From positions 1,722,001 to 1,786,000 of the forward strand of contig NZ_CP102589.1 in the NCBI RefSeq assembly GCF_032818155.1: a stretch of 64,000 bases of DNA. Direction: 5' to 3'. A program made the translations under genes and the position numbers. A model generated the notes under the pieces. The model was not told the DNA's origin. It was given only the letters and a program-made list of their open reading frames with translations, and did no database searches. This DNA comes from Niallia taxi (GTDB lineage Bacteria; Bacillota; Bacilli; Bacillales; Cytobacillaceae). Shown here in pieces: positions 45,129-55,493 of the stretch. The first letter of the stretch is position 1, and every line of letters starts with the position of its first letter.

Positions 45129-46013
45129 TTGTCTGGTCTCTCTTTAACAGCTTTTACGGAAAAATATAAAAAACTTGTAGAACAGGAACTGAAACACAGC
45201 GTATCACAGCTGGCAGCGCCAGAAATCATCTTGGACTCGATGCATTATTCGCTTTCTGCTGGAGGGAAAAGAATTCGTCCATTGCTAACCTTTGCGACGA
45301 TGTCTGCATTCGGAAAAGATCCGGAAACGGGTATGCTTCCTGCAGCAGCAATTGAAATGATTCATACATATTCATTGATTCACGACGATTTACCAAGCAT
45401 GGATGATGATGATTTGCGAAGAGGCATTCCAACTAATCATAAGGTTTACGGAGAAGCAATTGCCATATTAGCTGGTGATGCTCTTTTAACATATGCTTTT
45501 CAGCTAGTAACCGCAATGAAATTTGATGCGGAAACAAAGATAAAAGTGCTCGAAATTATCGCTAAAGCTGCAGGTGCAGAAGGAATGGTTGGCGGACAGG
45601 TTGGAGATATAGAGGGCGAAGGAAAAAATCTTTCTAAAGAAGACCTTGAATATATTCACGTCCACAAAACCGGGAAAATGCTTGAAGCAAGCATCCTGAT
45701 AGGCGCAGTCCTTGCAGGTGCGGATAAGGAACAAATGGAGCTTTTGACAAGCTTTGCCTACCACTTAGGTCTTGCTTTCCAAATAAGAGATGATATCTTG
45801 GATGTTGAAGGTGATGAAGAACTGATTGGCAAACCGCTTGGTAGTGATGTGCATAATCATAAGAGTACATACCCTGCACTTTTAACGATGGACGGTGCTA
45901 AGAAAGAGCTGACATACCACTTAAGTGCTGCTAAAGAAAAACTTAATCAGCTATCACTTAAAACGGGGCTTTTGGAGGAAATGACAGATTTAGTCGGAAA
46001 TCGCAACAGCTGA
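45129..46013 (+). CDS. ispA: Farnesyl diphosphate synthase
   Basis: A 294-residue prenyl synthase making C15 farnesyl diphosphate. The first aspartate-rich motif is DDLPSMDDDD, the second is DDILD, and KTGKMLEASI lies between. The start is TTG 45129 after GAGGAGGAAT. It follows xseB by 4 bases. Its C5 substrates come from the pathway headed by dxs, the next gene on the same strand. Confidence 0.94.
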   Translation: MSGLSLTAFTEKYKKLVEQELKHSVSQLAAPEIILDSMHYSLSAGGKRIRPLLTFATMSAFGKDPETGMLPAAAIEMIHTYSLIHDDLPSMDDDDLRRGIPTNHKVYGEAIAILAGDALLTYAFQLVTAMKFDAETKIKVLEIIAKAAGAEGMVGGQVGDIEGEGKNLSKEDLEYIHVHKTGKMLEASILIGAVLAGADKEQMELLTSFAYHLGLAFQIRDDILDVEGDEELIGKPLGSDVHNHKSTYPALLTMDGAKKELTYHLSAAKEKLNQLSLKTGLLEEMTDLVGNRNS

Positions 46014-46426
46014 CTGTGTTTAATACAGGAAGAATAAGGGTATATAGTGAGGAAGAAACCGCTTTATACAAGACGATTTAACCTTATACATGAAGAATAT
46101 GCTGATATATGGCCGTTATCACTTTGTGTTAGCGGTTATTTTTAGGAGCTTTATGTTAAAATAAACTTATATGTACTATTGACGCGAAAACGGTTCGAAA
46201 TGATTAATTGCAGCAACCTATTCTTTAACCACATAGTAAGACCTATATAGAATTACTTCCTATTAAGGTTGGTTGAATGGTATAATACATATTTAACATG
46301 TATAGCTACTAATAACACAAAAGATTATGCTTAGCATACATAACAATAAACTAATTACGTGAAAAGTAAAAATAAGCAAAAGTTCATAATATAAGGTTTA
46401 AATTGAATGAAAGAGAGTTGTTAACG
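46014..46426. other. Intergenic region ispA-dxs with candidate extended -10 promoter
   Basis: TGGTATAAT at 46,278-46,286 is an extended -10 element, without a good -35, about 140 bases before dxs. Bases 46,100-46,150 could form a weak hairpin around GGCCGTTATCAC...GTTAGCGGTTATTTTT, which may terminate the ispA transcript. AT-rich; no ORF supported. Confidence 0.45.
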
Positions 46427-48319
46427 ATGGATTTATTGTCAATAAAGAATCCAGCCTTTCTAAAAGACTTATCGGTGGAAGAACTCGAGAAGTTGAGTGA
46501 AGATGTTCGTACGTTTTTAATAAATACACTGTCGACGAAAGGCGGACATATCGGCCCGAATCTTGGTGTTGTCGAATTGACAATTGCTTTGCATAAGTGC
46601 TTTGACAGTCCGAAGGATAAATTTATTTGGGATGTTGGCCACCAAGCTTATGTCCACAAAATTTTGACTGGTAGAACGAAGGATTTCGATACATTAAGAC
46701 AGTACAAAGGGATGTCTGGTTTCCCAAAAATGAATGAGAGTGAGCATGATGTATGGGAAACTGGCCATAGCTCCACTTCATTGTCAGCAGCAATGGGCAT
46801 GGCTGTCGCAAGAGATTTAAAGAAGGAAGATTCTTTTGTTGTGCCAATTATCGGTGATGGTGCACTGACTGGCGGAATGGCTTTAGAGGCCCTGAACCAT
46901 ATTGGTGATGAAAAAACAAACATGATTGTCATTCTTAATGACAATGAAATGAGTATCGCACCAAATGTTGGTGCATTACATCATGTACTCGGTCGATTAA
47001 GAACTGCCGGTAAATACCAATGGGTAAAAGATGAGCTCGAAATGCTGTTGAAGAAAATTCCAGCAGTTGGCGGTAAGATGGCAGCAACAGCAGAAAGAAT
47101 TAAGGATAGCTTAAAATATCTGCTTGTTTCAGGTGTGTTTTTTGAAGAGCTTGGATTTACTTACTTAGGTCCAGTGGACGGCCATAACTATGAAGATTTA
47201 ATCGAGCATTTAAATTATGCTAAAAAAACAGAAGGACCAGTTCTTTTGCATGTTTTAACGAAAAAAGGTAAAGGTTATTCTCCTGCTGAAGAGGATAAAG
47301 TTGGAACATGGCATGGAACAGGACCTTATAAAATTGAAACAGGTGCAATTGTGAAGCCTGTTAATACTGCACCTGCTTGGAGCAAGCTTGTCAGCGATAC
47401 TGTGCTGAAGCTTGCGAGGAAGGATGAAAGAATTGTTGCTATAACTCCTGCGATGCCTGTAGGCTCTAAACTGGAAAGCTTTGCAGCAGAGTTCCCAAAC
47501 AGAATGCTCGACGTTGGGATTGCTGAACAGCATGCTGTTACTTTGGCAGCAGGACTTGCCACACAAAAAATGAAACCATTTTTAGCGATTTACTCCACAT
47601 TCCTGCAAAGAGCGTATGATCAAATGCTTCACGATGTGTGCAGGCAAAACCTAAATGTCTTTATCGGGATTGACCGTGCAGGTCTTGTAGGAGCAGATGG
47701 TGAGACACATCAAGGTGTATATGATATTTCATTCTTGCGTCATATGCCGAATTTAGTGCTAATGATGCCTAAGGATGAAAACGAAGGGCAGCATATGGTA
47801 AATACGGCAATTTCATATGATGCTGGTCCGATTGCAATGCGTTTCCCACGTGGTAATGGACTCGGTGTCCCTATGGATGAGGAATTAAAGTGTATCCCGA
47901 TTGGGTCATGGGAAGTTCTTAGAGAGGGAAGCGACGCAGCAATTTTGACCTTCGGAACGACAATTGGTATGGCAATGAGTGCGGCGGAAATTTTAGAAAA
48001 GCAAGGAACATCTGTGAAGGTTATAAATGCAAGATTTATTAAACCATTAGATGAAGCAATGCTTACAGAATTGTTCAAGCAGCAAATGCCAATATTAACG
48101 ATAGAAGAAGCAGTTCTTCAAGGTGGATTTGGAAGCTATGTGCTTGAATATGCACAAGAAGCTGGCTTTGGGTCCACTGTGATTGACAGAATGGGAATTC
48201 CTGATCAGTTTGTTGAGCATGGTGATGTAGATTCCTTATTAGCAGAAATTCATTTAACAACAGAAGAAGCAGTTAAAAGAATTAACTCGATTGCGAGAAA
48301 AAAACAAAAAAGGGCTTAG
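46427..48319 (+). CDS. dxs: 1-deoxy-D-xylulose-5-phosphate synthase
   Basis: A 630-residue thiamine-diphosphate enzyme condensing pyruvate and glyceraldehyde 3-phosphate, the first step of the MEP isoprenoid pathway. TPP-binding [17 protein letters not shown] and [12 protein letters not shown] are visible, as is the pyrimidine-domain [23 protein letters not shown] nine bases upstream supports ATG 46427; TTG 46403 would add eight residues. tlyA follows 7 bases after the stop. Confidence 0.95.
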   Translation: MDLLSIKNPAFLKDLSVEELEKLSEDVRTFLINTLSTKGGHIGPNLGVVELTIALHKCFDSPKDKFIWDVGHQAYVHKILTGRTKDFDTLRQYKGMSGFPKMNESEHDVWETGHSSTSLSAAMGMAVARDLKKEDSFVVPIIGDGALTGGMALEALNHIGDEKTNMIVILNDNEMSIAPNVGALHHVLGRLRTAGKYQWVKDELEMLLKKIPAVGGKMAATAERIKDSLKYLLVSGVFFEELGFTYLGPVDGHNYEDLIEHLNYAKKTEGPVLLHVLTKKGKGYSPAEEDKVGTWHGTGPYKIETGAIVKPVNTAPAWSKLVSDTVLKLARKDERIVAITPAMPVGSKLESFAAEFPNRMLDVGIAEQHAVTLAAGLATQKMKPFLAIYSTFLQRAYDQMLHDVCRQNLNVFIGIDRAGLVGADGETHQGVYDISFLRHMPNLVLMMPKDENEGQHMVNTAISYDAGPIAMRFPRGNGLGVPMDEELKCIPIGSWEVLREGSDAAILTFGTTIGMAMSAAEILEKQGTSVKVINARFIKPLDEAMLTELFKQQMPILTIEEAVLQGGFGSYVLEYAQEAGFGSTVIDRMGIPDQFVEHGDVDSLLAEIHLTTEEAVKRINSIARKKQKRA

Positions 48320-48326
48320 ATAATAA

Positions 48327-49145
48327 ATGAAGAAAGAACGCATAGATGTTTTATTGGTGGAGCAAGGATTATTTGAAACGAGAGAAAAAGCAAAAAGAGC
48401 GATTATGGCTGGAATCGTCTATTGCGACGAAGAGAGATTGGATAAACCGGGAGAAAAAATCGCCGTGGAATCCAAGCTCACAGTAAAAGGTAAAACACTT
48501 AAATATGTAAGCCGCGGTGGCTTGAAGCTAGAAAAAGCACTTGAGGTGTTTGATCTAACTGCAAAAGACAAAGTATTGCTGGACATTGGCGCTTCAACAG
48601 GCGGTTTTACAGATTGTGCCTTGCAAAACGGTGCAAAATTGTCCTATGCATTAGATGTCGGTTATAATCAGCTGGCTTGGAAGTTAAGACAGGATGAAAG
48701 AGTTATTGTAATGGAACGCACGAATTTCCGGTATGTAACTCCTGCAGACTTGGAAGGAGAAATGCCAAACTTTGCATCGATAGATGTGTCGTTCATTTCA
48801 TTAAAGCTGATTCTTCCTGTTTTAAAAACCTTACTTGCCTCAGGCAGTGATATTATTGCATTAGTGAAGCCGCAATTTGAAGCAGGCAGAGAGCAAGTTG
48901 GTAAAAAAGGAATTGTCAGGGATAAGAAGGTGCATGCAGATGTTCTGGAACGAATCATTGCATTTTCCAAAGAAGAAGGCTATCAAATCAAAAACCTTTC
49001 CTTCTCACCGATTACAGGCGGAGATGGGAATATTGAATTTCTTCTTCATCTTCACTGGTCAGAACTTGGCGGCGAAGACACTTTAGTTGATGTAAATGCA
49101 GTGGTTGATAGTGCGCATGAGGAATTGAAGAAAGCAAAGCAATAA
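48327..49145 (+). CDS. tlyA: TlyA family rRNA 2'-O-methyltransferase
   Basis: A 272-residue protein: an N-terminal S4 RNA-binding domain (MKKERIDVLLVEQGLFETREKAK), YVSRGGLKLEKAL, then a Rossmann methyltransferase with DIGASTGGFTDC as SAM site and ALVKPQFEAGRE. Related TlyA proteins methylate 16S and 23S rRNA; they are also annotated as hemolysins, mainly for historical reasons. Equivalent to B. subtilis yqxC. Confidence 0.92.
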   Translation: MKKERIDVLLVEQGLFETREKAKRAIMAGIVYCDEERLDKPGEKIAVESKLTVKGKTLKYVSRGGLKLEKALEVFDLTAKDKVLLDIGASTGGFTDCALQNGAKLSYALDVGYNQLAWKLRQDERVIVMERTNFRYVTPADLEGEMPNFASIDVSFISLKLILPVLKTLLASGSDIIALVKPQFEAGREQVGKKGIVRDKKVHADVLERIIAFSKEEGYQIKNLSFSPITGGDGNIEFLLHLHWSELGGEDTLVDVNAVVDSAHEELKKAKQ

Positions 49146-49163
49146 GTTAATAAGGACTCTTCC

Positions 49164-49193
49164 AAAGGAATAAGTTCAACTTATTCCTTTTTG
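49164..49193 (+). terminator. Terminator after tlyA
   Basis: Stem AAAGGAATAAGT / ACTTATTCCTTT with a three-base loop and T tract. Confidence 0.85.
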
Positions 49194-49358
49194 GATTGCA
49201 AAAGAATACATACAAATTATAGAATAAAGATACAATGAAATTACAAGGATATAGCAGTTTTTTGTCGAAATATAGGAATACAGCCTAAATGCCATTATTA
49301 TAATAGGCTTATTAAAAGGGTAGACACCAAGCTTGCTTTACAAATCTAAAAAAACCAG

Positions 49359-49373
49359 TGGACATAATGTCCA
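49359..49373. promoter_or_regulatory. Palindrome before the ahrC ribosome-binding site
   Basis: TGGACATAATGTCCA, a perfect 6-bp inverted repeat with a 3-base centre, lies two bases before the AAAGGA site of ahrC. It does not resemble the usual ARG box. Possible operator or RNA hairpin. Confidence 0.4.
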
Positions 49374-49390
49374 TTAAAGGAATGATAGTA

Positions 49391-49840
49391 ATGAATAAAG
49401 GACAAAGGCATATTAAAATTAGGGATATTATCTCCAATAATGAAATAGAAACACAGGACGACCTTGTCGATGAGCTGAAAAATGCTGGATATAATGTAAC
49501 ACAAGCAACGGTTTCCAGAGATATTAAGGAGTTGCATCTTGTGAAGGTACCTCTGCAGGACGGACGATATAAATACAGCCTTCCAGCAGATCAGCGTTTC
49601 AACCCGCTGCAGAAATTAAAAAGGACACTAATGGATGCATTTGTAAAAATTGATTCTGCCGGCAATTTACTTGTATTAAAATCATTGCCAGGAAATGCCC
49701 AAGCTATTGGCGCATTAATTGATAATTTAGATTGGGATGAAATACTAGGAACTATTTGCGGTGATGACACATGTCTAATTATTTGTCGCACAGCAGAGGA
49801 TGGCCAAATAATTACAGATCGTTTTCTTGATATGCTGTAA
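49391..49840 (+). CDS. ahrC: Arginine repressor/activator ArgR (AhrC)
   Basis: A 149-residue regulator of arginine biosynthesis and catabolism. The N-terminal winged helix ([38 protein letters not shown]) is followed by the C-terminal hexamerisation and arginine-binding domain ([14 protein letters not shown]). AAAGGA nine bases upstream selects ATG 49391 over 49358 and 49382. A Spo0A-box-like TGTCGAA lies at 49,263-49,269. Confidence 0.95.
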   Translation: MNKGQRHIKIRDIISNNEIETQDDLVDELKNAGYNVTQATVSRDIKELHLVKVPLQDGRYKYSLPADQRFNPLQKLKRTLMDAFVKIDSAGNLLVLKSLPGNAQAIGALIDNLDWDEILGTICGDDTCLIICRTAEDGQIITDRFLDML

Positions 49841-49855
49841 AAGAGGTGACATATT

Positions 49856-51544
49856 TTGCTTAATGAATTATCTATCAAAAACTTTGCCATTATTGAATCG
49901 CTTGCCGTCTCTTTCCGTAAAGGATTAACGGTTCTGACAGGGGAAACAGGTGCTGGGAAATCAATTATAATTGATGCGATTAACCTGCTTGTTGGCGGAA
50001 GAGGCTCCGCGGAATTTGTTCGTCATGGAGAGGAAAAAGCAGAAATTGAAGGGCTGTTTTATATTGAAAATGGACATCCTTGCTTTTTGAAAATGCAGGA
50101 ATTTGGTATAGATATTGAAGAGGGTACGATTATCCTTAGAAGAGATATTTCCGTTTCCGGTAAAAGTGTTTGCCGCATTAACGGAAAGCTTATTACTATC
50201 TCCACATTAAGAGAGATAGGCTCAAGTCTTATTGATATACATGGTCAGCATGAGCATCAGGAATTGATGGATGAAACAAAGCATCTCATGCTTCTTGATA
50301 CGTATGCAGCTTCAGAGCTTGCGCCAGTGTTTAAGGAATATGAAGGTTTATATCGTACGTATACCCAAACACAAAAAAAACTGATGAATTTGACTGAAAA
50401 TGAACAGCAAATGGCGCATCGTCTCGACTTACTAACATTTCAGCACCAGGAAATCATCAATGCAAACTTACAGAAAAATGAAGATGACGAATTGCTGGAG
50501 GAAAAAAAGCGCCTCGGCAACTTTGAAAGAATTTTCGAAAGCATCCAAACAGGATACACAGCCTTAAAGGGTGAGCAAAAAGGGCTTGACTGGCTTGGTG
50601 AAGTGATGGGGCATATGGAAGAAGCTGCAAGTCTTGACCCGGAATATGCAGATATTTCCGAGTCTGTGTCTAACAGCTTTTATATTCTTGAGGATGTTGC
50701 AAGCAGGTTGAGAAACAGCCTTGATTATCTCGAATATGATCCTGCACGGCTTAATAGTATTGAAGCAAGGTTGAATGAAATTAATTCACTTAAGAGAAAA
50801 TATGGAAAATCTGTTGATGAAATACTAGAATATGCTGCTAAAATTGAGGAAGAGCTAGAAACACTTCAAAATAAAGAAACACATATTGATATGCTCGAAA
50901 AAGAATTATTAAGCATAAAAAAGGATTTGCTTGTTGAAGCAAATGAACTTAGCTCCCTTCGCAAAAAAGCAGCTATTCGATTAACAGACGATATTCATCA
51001 TGAATTGAAAGAGCTTTATATGGAGAAAACCATCTTTGAGGTAAGATTTAACTCAGACGAGGATAATATCTCCAAAGCAGGGATGGATAATGTGGAATTT
51101 TATATATCTACAAATCCAGGCGAACCGCTTAAGCCTTTGTCTAAAATAGTCTCAGGTGGAGAGCTGTCGAGGATGATGCTCGCGTTAAAGAGCATTTTCT
51201 CGAAGCATCAAGGTGTCACTTCCATCATTTTTGATGAGGTGGATACAGGCGTAAGCGGCAGAGTCGCACAGGCAATTGCAGAAAAAATTTCAAGTGTCTC
51301 AGCTGGCTCTCAAGTGCTTTGTATTTCCCATATGCCTCAAGTAGCGGCAATGTCTGATACACATCTTTACATTGCAAAAGCAATTCATGATGGACGGACA
51401 TCTGCAACAGTTACTCCATTGGAAACACAGGATAAAATAAAGGAAATTGCGAGAATGATTTCCGGAACTGAAATAACGGATTTAACAAAAAAACATGCAA
51501 AAGAGCTGTTAAAATTGGCCCAAAAGGTCAAGAATAAAAGATAG
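49856..51544 (+). CDS. recN: DNA repair protein RecN
   Basis: A 562-residue SMC-like ATPase for double-strand-break repair. Walker A is GETGAGKS near residue 30. Coiled-coil arms occupy the middle, and the C-terminus carries IVSGGELSRMMLALK (signature) and IIFDEVDTGVSG (Walker B). Start is TTG 49856 after GAGGTGAC. It follows ahrC by 15 bases, the usual pairing in Firmicutes. Confidence 0.95.
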   Translation: MLNELSIKNFAIIESLAVSFRKGLTVLTGETGAGKSIIIDAINLLVGGRGSAEFVRHGEEKAEIEGLFYIENGHPCFLKMQEFGIDIEEGTIILRRDISVSGKSVCRINGKLITISTLREIGSSLIDIHGQHEHQELMDETKHLMLLDTYAASELAPVFKEYEGLYRTYTQTQKKLMNLTENEQQMAHRLDLLTFQHQEIINANLQKNEDDELLEEKKRLGNFERIFESIQTGYTALKGEQKGLDWLGEVMGHMEEAASLDPEYADISESVSNSFYILEDVASRLRNSLDYLEYDPARLNSIEARLNEINSLKRKYGKSVDEILEYAAKIEEELETLQNKETHIDMLEKELLSIKKDLLVEANELSSLRKKAAIRLTDDIHHELKELYMEKTIFEVRFNSDEDNISKAGMDNVEFYISTNPGEPLKPLSKIVSGGELSRMMLALKSIFSKHQGVTSIIFDEVDTGVSGRVAQAIAEKISSVSAGSQVLCISHMPQVAAMSDTHLYIAKAIHDGRTSATVTPLETQDKIKEIARMISGTEITDLTKKHAKELLKLAQKVKNKR

Positions 51545-51554
51545 AACAAGGAAT

Positions 51555-51578
51555 CCCCTGTTTAACAGGGGTTTTTAT
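51555..51578 (+). terminator. Terminator after recN
   Basis: CCCCTGT / ACAGGGG with a short loop and TTTTTATTTTT. Confidence 0.85.
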
Positions 51579-51784
51579 TTTTAATAGGAAAAAATTGTAT
51601 GAGATCATAACTACTAAAATAAATTGCATTTTGCTTAATTCGTTATTCACGTTTTACAAAATTGCTATTACTAACCAAAGTGTGCAGGTTTTTTATAGTT
51701 TTTACAGTAATAAATGATCACCATGCAGGCAAACTTATATATAAGCCAAGAATTTGGTGATTAGAAGCGAGGAGAGTGAATGAT

Positions 51785-53077
51785 ATGAAAATGGATTTCC
51801 TAAGAAAAATAATTGGTGGAATTCTCCTTGTTTCATTAATTTCTATATGCTTTAACAAACCCTTTCAAGAATATCTTCATATCCCAAAAAGCGTCACTAT
51901 CTTTGAAGGCCAGAATACAGTGATAAGCAGTTCATCCATACCCGCATCAAGCATGGTTACGGAGGATAACTCAGTCGTTGCCCTAAGTCAAGATGAAGGG
52001 GAGTATTCGCTGCATGGTGAAGAGAATGGTAAAAACGAGATGGTTTTAGAGCTGGCAGGCTTTCCGATTAAAAAGGTTGATGTGAATGTTTTAAAGGACT
52101 TTAAAGTTATCCCTGGCGGACAATCTATCGGGGTGAAGCTAAATTCAGTTGGCGTACTGATTGTTGGACATCATCAGGTGAATACAGTGGAAGGCAAGGC
52201 ATCACCAGGTGAAAAGGCTGGCATTAAAGTAGGAGATATGATTACAGAAATCAATGGCAAAAAAATTGAAAAGATGGCAGATGTGGCACCATTTGTCCAA
52301 AGTGCAGGAGAAACAGGAGAGCCGCTTAACTTAACAATATTGCGTGAAAAAGACACAATTAAAACTAAATTAGAACCTTTAAAGGAAAAAGGTTCCAACA
52401 CATTTAAATTAGGCTTATATATTAGAGATTCAGCAGCTGGCATTGGAACGATGACGTTCTATCATCCTGAATCAAAAAAATATGGAGCTTTAGGTCATGT
52501 TATTTCTGATATGGATACAAAAAAACCAATTGTCGTGGATGACGGTGAAATTTTACGTTCAACTGTCACTAGCATTGAAAAAGGTGAAAATGGCAACCCA
52601 GGTGAAAAGCTGGCACGCTTCTCCTCTGACAAAGAAGTAATCGGCAATATTACCACAAACAGCCCATTTGGAATTTTCGGTGAACTGAATAGAGGAATGA
52701 CAAATGGAATCATGGATAAGGCTATGCCAATCACATTATCAGATCAGGTGAAAGAGGGACCAGCCCAAATTCTAACTGTTGTTGATAATGATGTAGTGAA
52801 GCTATTTGATATTGAAGTGGTCAGCTCTGTACCGCAAAAGTTCCCAGCAACAAAAGGAATGGTAATCAAGGTTACAGACAAAGAGCTTCTCAAGAAAACA
52901 GGGGGCATTGTTCAAGGGATGAGCGGAAGCCCAATCATTCAAGATGGTAAGTTGATTGGTGCCGTTACCCATGTGTTCGTAAATGACCCGACAAGCGGAT
53001 ATGGTGTCCATATTGAATGGATGCTGAATGAAGCAGGAATTGACATATATGAAAAAGGAAAGCAAAAAGCTTCCTAA
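51785..53077 (+). CDS. spoIVB: SpoIVB peptidase (S55)
   Basis: A 430-residue serine peptidase secreted from the forespore that triggers sigma-K activation. N-terminal signal-anchor ([15 protein letters not shown]), a PDZ domain at about residues 110-200 ([20 protein letters not shown]), and the catalytic domain with the histidine in [10 protein letters not shown] and the serine in [25 protein letters not shown] ten bases upstream supports ATG 51785. In B. subtilis it is directly followed by spo0A; here menA lies between. Confidence 0.95.
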   Translation: MKMDFLRKIIGGILLVSLISICFNKPFQEYLHIPKSVTIFEGQNTVISSSSIPASSMVTEDNSVVALSQDEGEYSLHGEENGKNEMVLELAGFPIKKVDVNVLKDFKVIPGGQSIGVKLNSVGVLIVGHHQVNTVEGKASPGEKAGIKVGDMITEINGKKIEKMADVAPFVQSAGETGEPLNLTILREKDTIKTKLEPLKEKGSNTFKLGLYIRDSAAGIGTMTFYHPESKKYGALGHVISDMDTKKPIVVDDGEILRSTVTSIEKGENGNPGEKLARFSSDKEVIGNITTNSPFGIFGELNRGMTNGIMDKAMPITLSDQVKEGPAQILTVVDNDVVKLFDIEVVSSVPQKFPATKGMVIKVTDKELLKKTGGIVQGMSGSPIIQDGKLIGAVTHVFVNDPTSGYGVHIEWMLNEAGIDIYEKGKQKAS

Positions 53078-53080
53078 ATA

Positions 53081-53113
53081 AGTAAAAGCGCACCATTACG
53101 GTGCGCTTTTACT
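53081..53113. terminator. Bidirectional terminator spoIVB/menA
   Basis: 14-bp stem AGTAAAAGCGCACC / GGTGCGCTTTTACT, touching the menA stop codon. Confidence 0.88.
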
Positions 53114-54030
53114 TATAGGTTTGAAAAGATAAAATCAAGCAAGATGCCGATTCCTAAAAACAACCCAAAAAATGTATTTGTTTGTGCCGTTGATTTCATC
53201 GCAATTGGAGTTTCACTGCGACTTCCTTTAAAGCCTTTAATTGCTTGAATCGGTTTTTTAATGCTAAGAAACACAATTAATAACCACGGACTGCTGATAC
53301 CAAATATCACAAGGCCAAGTACCCAAATATAAGAGATAATAAACAATGCAGCAAGAAGCTGAACAGCTTTTTCAAATCCCATTAAAATGGCAATTGTTTT
53401 TCGGCCGCCAAGTGTATCTTCCTCAATATCTCTTATATTGTTAGACAAGTTGATGCATCCGATTAAAATCGCAATTGGCACTGATATTAAAATGCTTTGT
53501 TCATTAACAAAACCTGTTTGAATATAGAAGGAAATCAAAATGAAGATCGTTCCCATGCAAATACCTGAAAATAATTCACCAAATGGTGTATATGCAATAG
53601 GAAGCGGCCCACCTGTGTAAAGATAGCCAATAGCCATTCCTAACACCCCAACAAGGGCAATCCACCAGCTTGTGCTCATGCAGATATACACACCAAGTAA
53701 TAGGGAAGCAGTATATAAGGCAATCGCCAAGTTCATCACTGTTTTTGGCTTCATGCCATGCCTTACGATAGCTCCTCCAATTCCTACTGATTCAGCTGTA
53801 TCTAATCCTCTAATGAAATCATAGTATTCATTGAACAAATTAGTAGCTATTTGAATGAACAAGCAAGCAAATAGCATGGCTAAAAACAAGCCAGTATGAA
53901 TCTGTTCATATTGTAATGCTAAAACTGTCCCAATAAAAACGGGAACAAAAGAAGCAGTTAACGTGTGTGGTCTCGTCAGCTGCCACAATACTTTATGTGT
54001 AGGCTGATCGTTCTTTGCAACATTTTCCAT
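53113..54030 (-). CDS. menA: 1,4-dihydroxy-2-naphthoate polyprenyltransferase
   Basis: A 305-residue UbiA-family membrane enzyme attaching the polyprenyl chain in menaquinone synthesis. The first aspartate motif is NLFNEYYDFIRGLD and the second is NNIRDIEED; about eight membrane helices. On the minus strand AAAGAAAGGA is eight bases before ATG 54030; an upstream in-frame ATG at 54132 lacks a site. The DTAESVGIGGAIVRHG stretch is typical of MenA. Its position between spoIVB and spo0A is unusual compared with B. subtilis. Confidence 0.92.
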   Translation of the reverse strand: MENVAKNDQPTHKVLWQLTRPHTLTASFVPVFIGTVLALQYEQIHTGLFLAMLFACLFIQIATNLFNEYYDFIRGLDTAESVGIGGAIVRHGMKPKTVMNLAIALYTASLLLGVYICMSTSWWIALVGVLGMAIGYLYTGGPLPIAYTPFGELFSGICMGTIFILISFYIQTGFVNEQSILISVPIAILIGCINLSNNIRDIEEDTLGGRKTIAILMGFEKAVQLLAALFIISYIWVLGLVIFGISSPWLLIVFLSIKKPIQAIKGFKGSRSETPIAMKSTAQTNTFFGLFLGIGILLDFIFSNL

Positions 54031-54223
54031 AAAAAAAATCCTTTCTTTAAAACCATTTCTAAAAGTACAATATGTGAAAGTCCACCTTATATAATAACTT
54101 AAATTTCCTATCAGCAACAAGAGCGTATTCATAAAATCGCCATCTTTTTTTAGTTATAAAAATCTAAAATGTGCTGTTTTCTTTTATATTCTTTAAAATA
54201 TAGCGTGTTTATTAATTAATTCT

Positions 54224-54275
54224 TTATTATTACCATATATAGGGTGTATAATAAATCTATAAAGATTTTTCGACA
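54224..54275 (+). promoter_or_regulatory. Candidate vegetative promoter Pv and 0A box upstream of spo0A
   Basis: TATAAT at 54,247-54,252 with TTATTA 17 bases upstream could be the vegetative promoter. TTCGACA at 54,269-54,275 is the reverse complement of the Spo0A box TGTCGAA, just downstream of it. Confidence 0.55.
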
Positions 54276-54368
54276 AATGTTCATCTAGGGATGTAAAATG
54301 GCGAATGAGGTCGAAAATGAGAGAATTCATGAGAAAAAACGAGTTTTTCTATATTTTTTTATAAAATC

Positions 54369-54397
54369 AAAGGAATTTTAGTTACTTTGTCGAAATT
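54369..54397 (+). promoter_or_regulatory. Candidate sigma-H promoter Ps with overlapping 0A box
   Basis: AAAGGAATTTT (54,369-54,379) and GTCGAAATT (54,389-54,397), 11 bases after AGGAATT, fit a sigma-H promoter. TGTCGAA at 54,388-54,394 is an exact 0A box overlapping the -10. The two-promoter layout with 0A boxes parallels the known autoregulated spo0A promoter. Confidence 0.65.
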
Positions 54398-54453
54398 GTC
54401 ATTTAGAATAAAGAATAAATAGAGAGATATGGATATTGAGGAGGAAACTATCA

Positions 54454-55248
54454 TTGAAGAAAATACAAGTATGTGTCGTCGATGACAATAGAGAGCTTGT
54501 TGGATTGCTTGAGGAGTACATAAATTCTCAAGAGGATATGGAAGTTGTCGGTATTGCTCATAACGGACAGGAATGTTTGGAATTATTGGAAGACATTCAG
54601 CCTGATGTAATGCTTTTGGATATCATTATGCCTCATTTGGATGGTCTGGCGGTTTTGGAAAGAATGAAGCAGCTGAATATTCCTTCGATGCCAAACGTTA
54701 TTATGCTCACAGCCTTCGGACAAGAGGATGTTACGAAAAAAGCTGTTGATCTTGGCGCATCCTACTTTATACTTAAACCATTTGATATGGATTATTTAGC
54801 TAGTCATATCCGCCAAGTAAGCGGCAAGTCGAATAGTTTTGCTCGCAAAAGCACAACATCCACTTCTTATAGATCACAACAAGAGCAAAAACCAAGAAAT
54901 CTTGATGCAAGCATCACAAGCATTATCCATGAAATCGGCGTACCAGCACATATTAAAGGATACCTTTATTTAAGGGAAGCAATCTCCATGGTATACAACG
55001 ATATCGAATTGTTAGGATCCATCACAAAAGTACTTTACCCTGACATCGCTAAAAAATACAATACAACTGCAAGCCGTGTAGAGCGGGCTATTCGTCATGC
55101 TATTGAAGTCGCTTGGAGCAGAGGCAATATCGATTCCATCTCCACCTTGTTCGGCTACACTGTCAGCATGTCCAAAGCAAAGCCGACGAACTCAGAATTT
55201 ATCGCAATTGTGGCAGATAAGCTGAGATTGGAGCATAAGGCTTCTTAA
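54454..55248 (+). CDS. spo0A: Sporulation master regulator Spo0A
   Basis: A 264-residue response regulator. The receiver domain has D10, D11 and the phosphorylated aspartate at residue 56 ([12 protein letters not shown]), the same number as in B. subtilis, supporting the TTG start at 54454. AGGAGG is nine bases upstream. The C-terminal effector domain (about 145-264) contains the DNA-recognition helix region [19 protein letters not shown]. It controls entry into sporulation. TTG 54436 is in frame but lies before the ribosome-binding site. Confidence 0.97.
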   Translation: MKKIQVCVVDDNRELVGLLEEYINSQEDMEVVGIAHNGQECLELLEDIQPDVMLLDIIMPHLDGLAVLERMKQLNIPSMPNVIMLTAFGQEDVTKKAVDLGASYFILKPFDMDYLASHIRQVSGKSNSFARKSTTSTSYRSQQEQKPRNLDASITSIIHEIGVPAHIKGYLYLREAISMVYNDIELLGSITKVLYPDIAKKYNTTASRVERAIRHAIEVAWSRGNIDSISTLFGYTVSMSKAKPTNSEFIAIVADKLRLEHKAS

Positions 55249-55301
55249 AGAAGTGGCCCTGTTTCTGACTAAGTTTTGTTTTAATTAGTTTTATTATTTG
55301 T

Positions 55302-55364
55302 AAAAGTACTTCCTGGTTATTGAGTTTATAATGAACTTAATAAACAGGAAGTGCTTTTTTCTTT
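55302..55364 (+). terminator. Terminator after spo0A
   Basis: Long stem from AAGTACTTCCTG to CAGGAAGTGCTT with an AAGTT/AACTT-like upper part, then TTTTTT. Confidence 0.85.
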
Positions 55365-55445
55365 AAAATTAGTTATATTTTTCGGATTAAAATAGCAACC
55401 AATACATTTGCAGTATTGGGTAAATGCACTAACTTTCCATTCCAT

Positions 55446-55473
55446 AAAAAAAAACGGCTTTAATAGCCGTTAA
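55446..55473 (-). terminator. Terminator of the 97-aa gene
   Basis: On the minus strand AACGGCT pairs with AGCCGTT (loop ATTAA) and runs into a T8-9 tract. Confidence 0.85.
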
Positions 55474-55493
55474 TTGTAGTAACCGTATTAATA

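Noticed and set aside
51660-51784. Sigma-F or sigma-G promoter for spoIVB
   Set aside because: Expected biologically, but the GGCAAACTTA and CATGCAG words only partly match the consensus and spacing, so no site is claimed.
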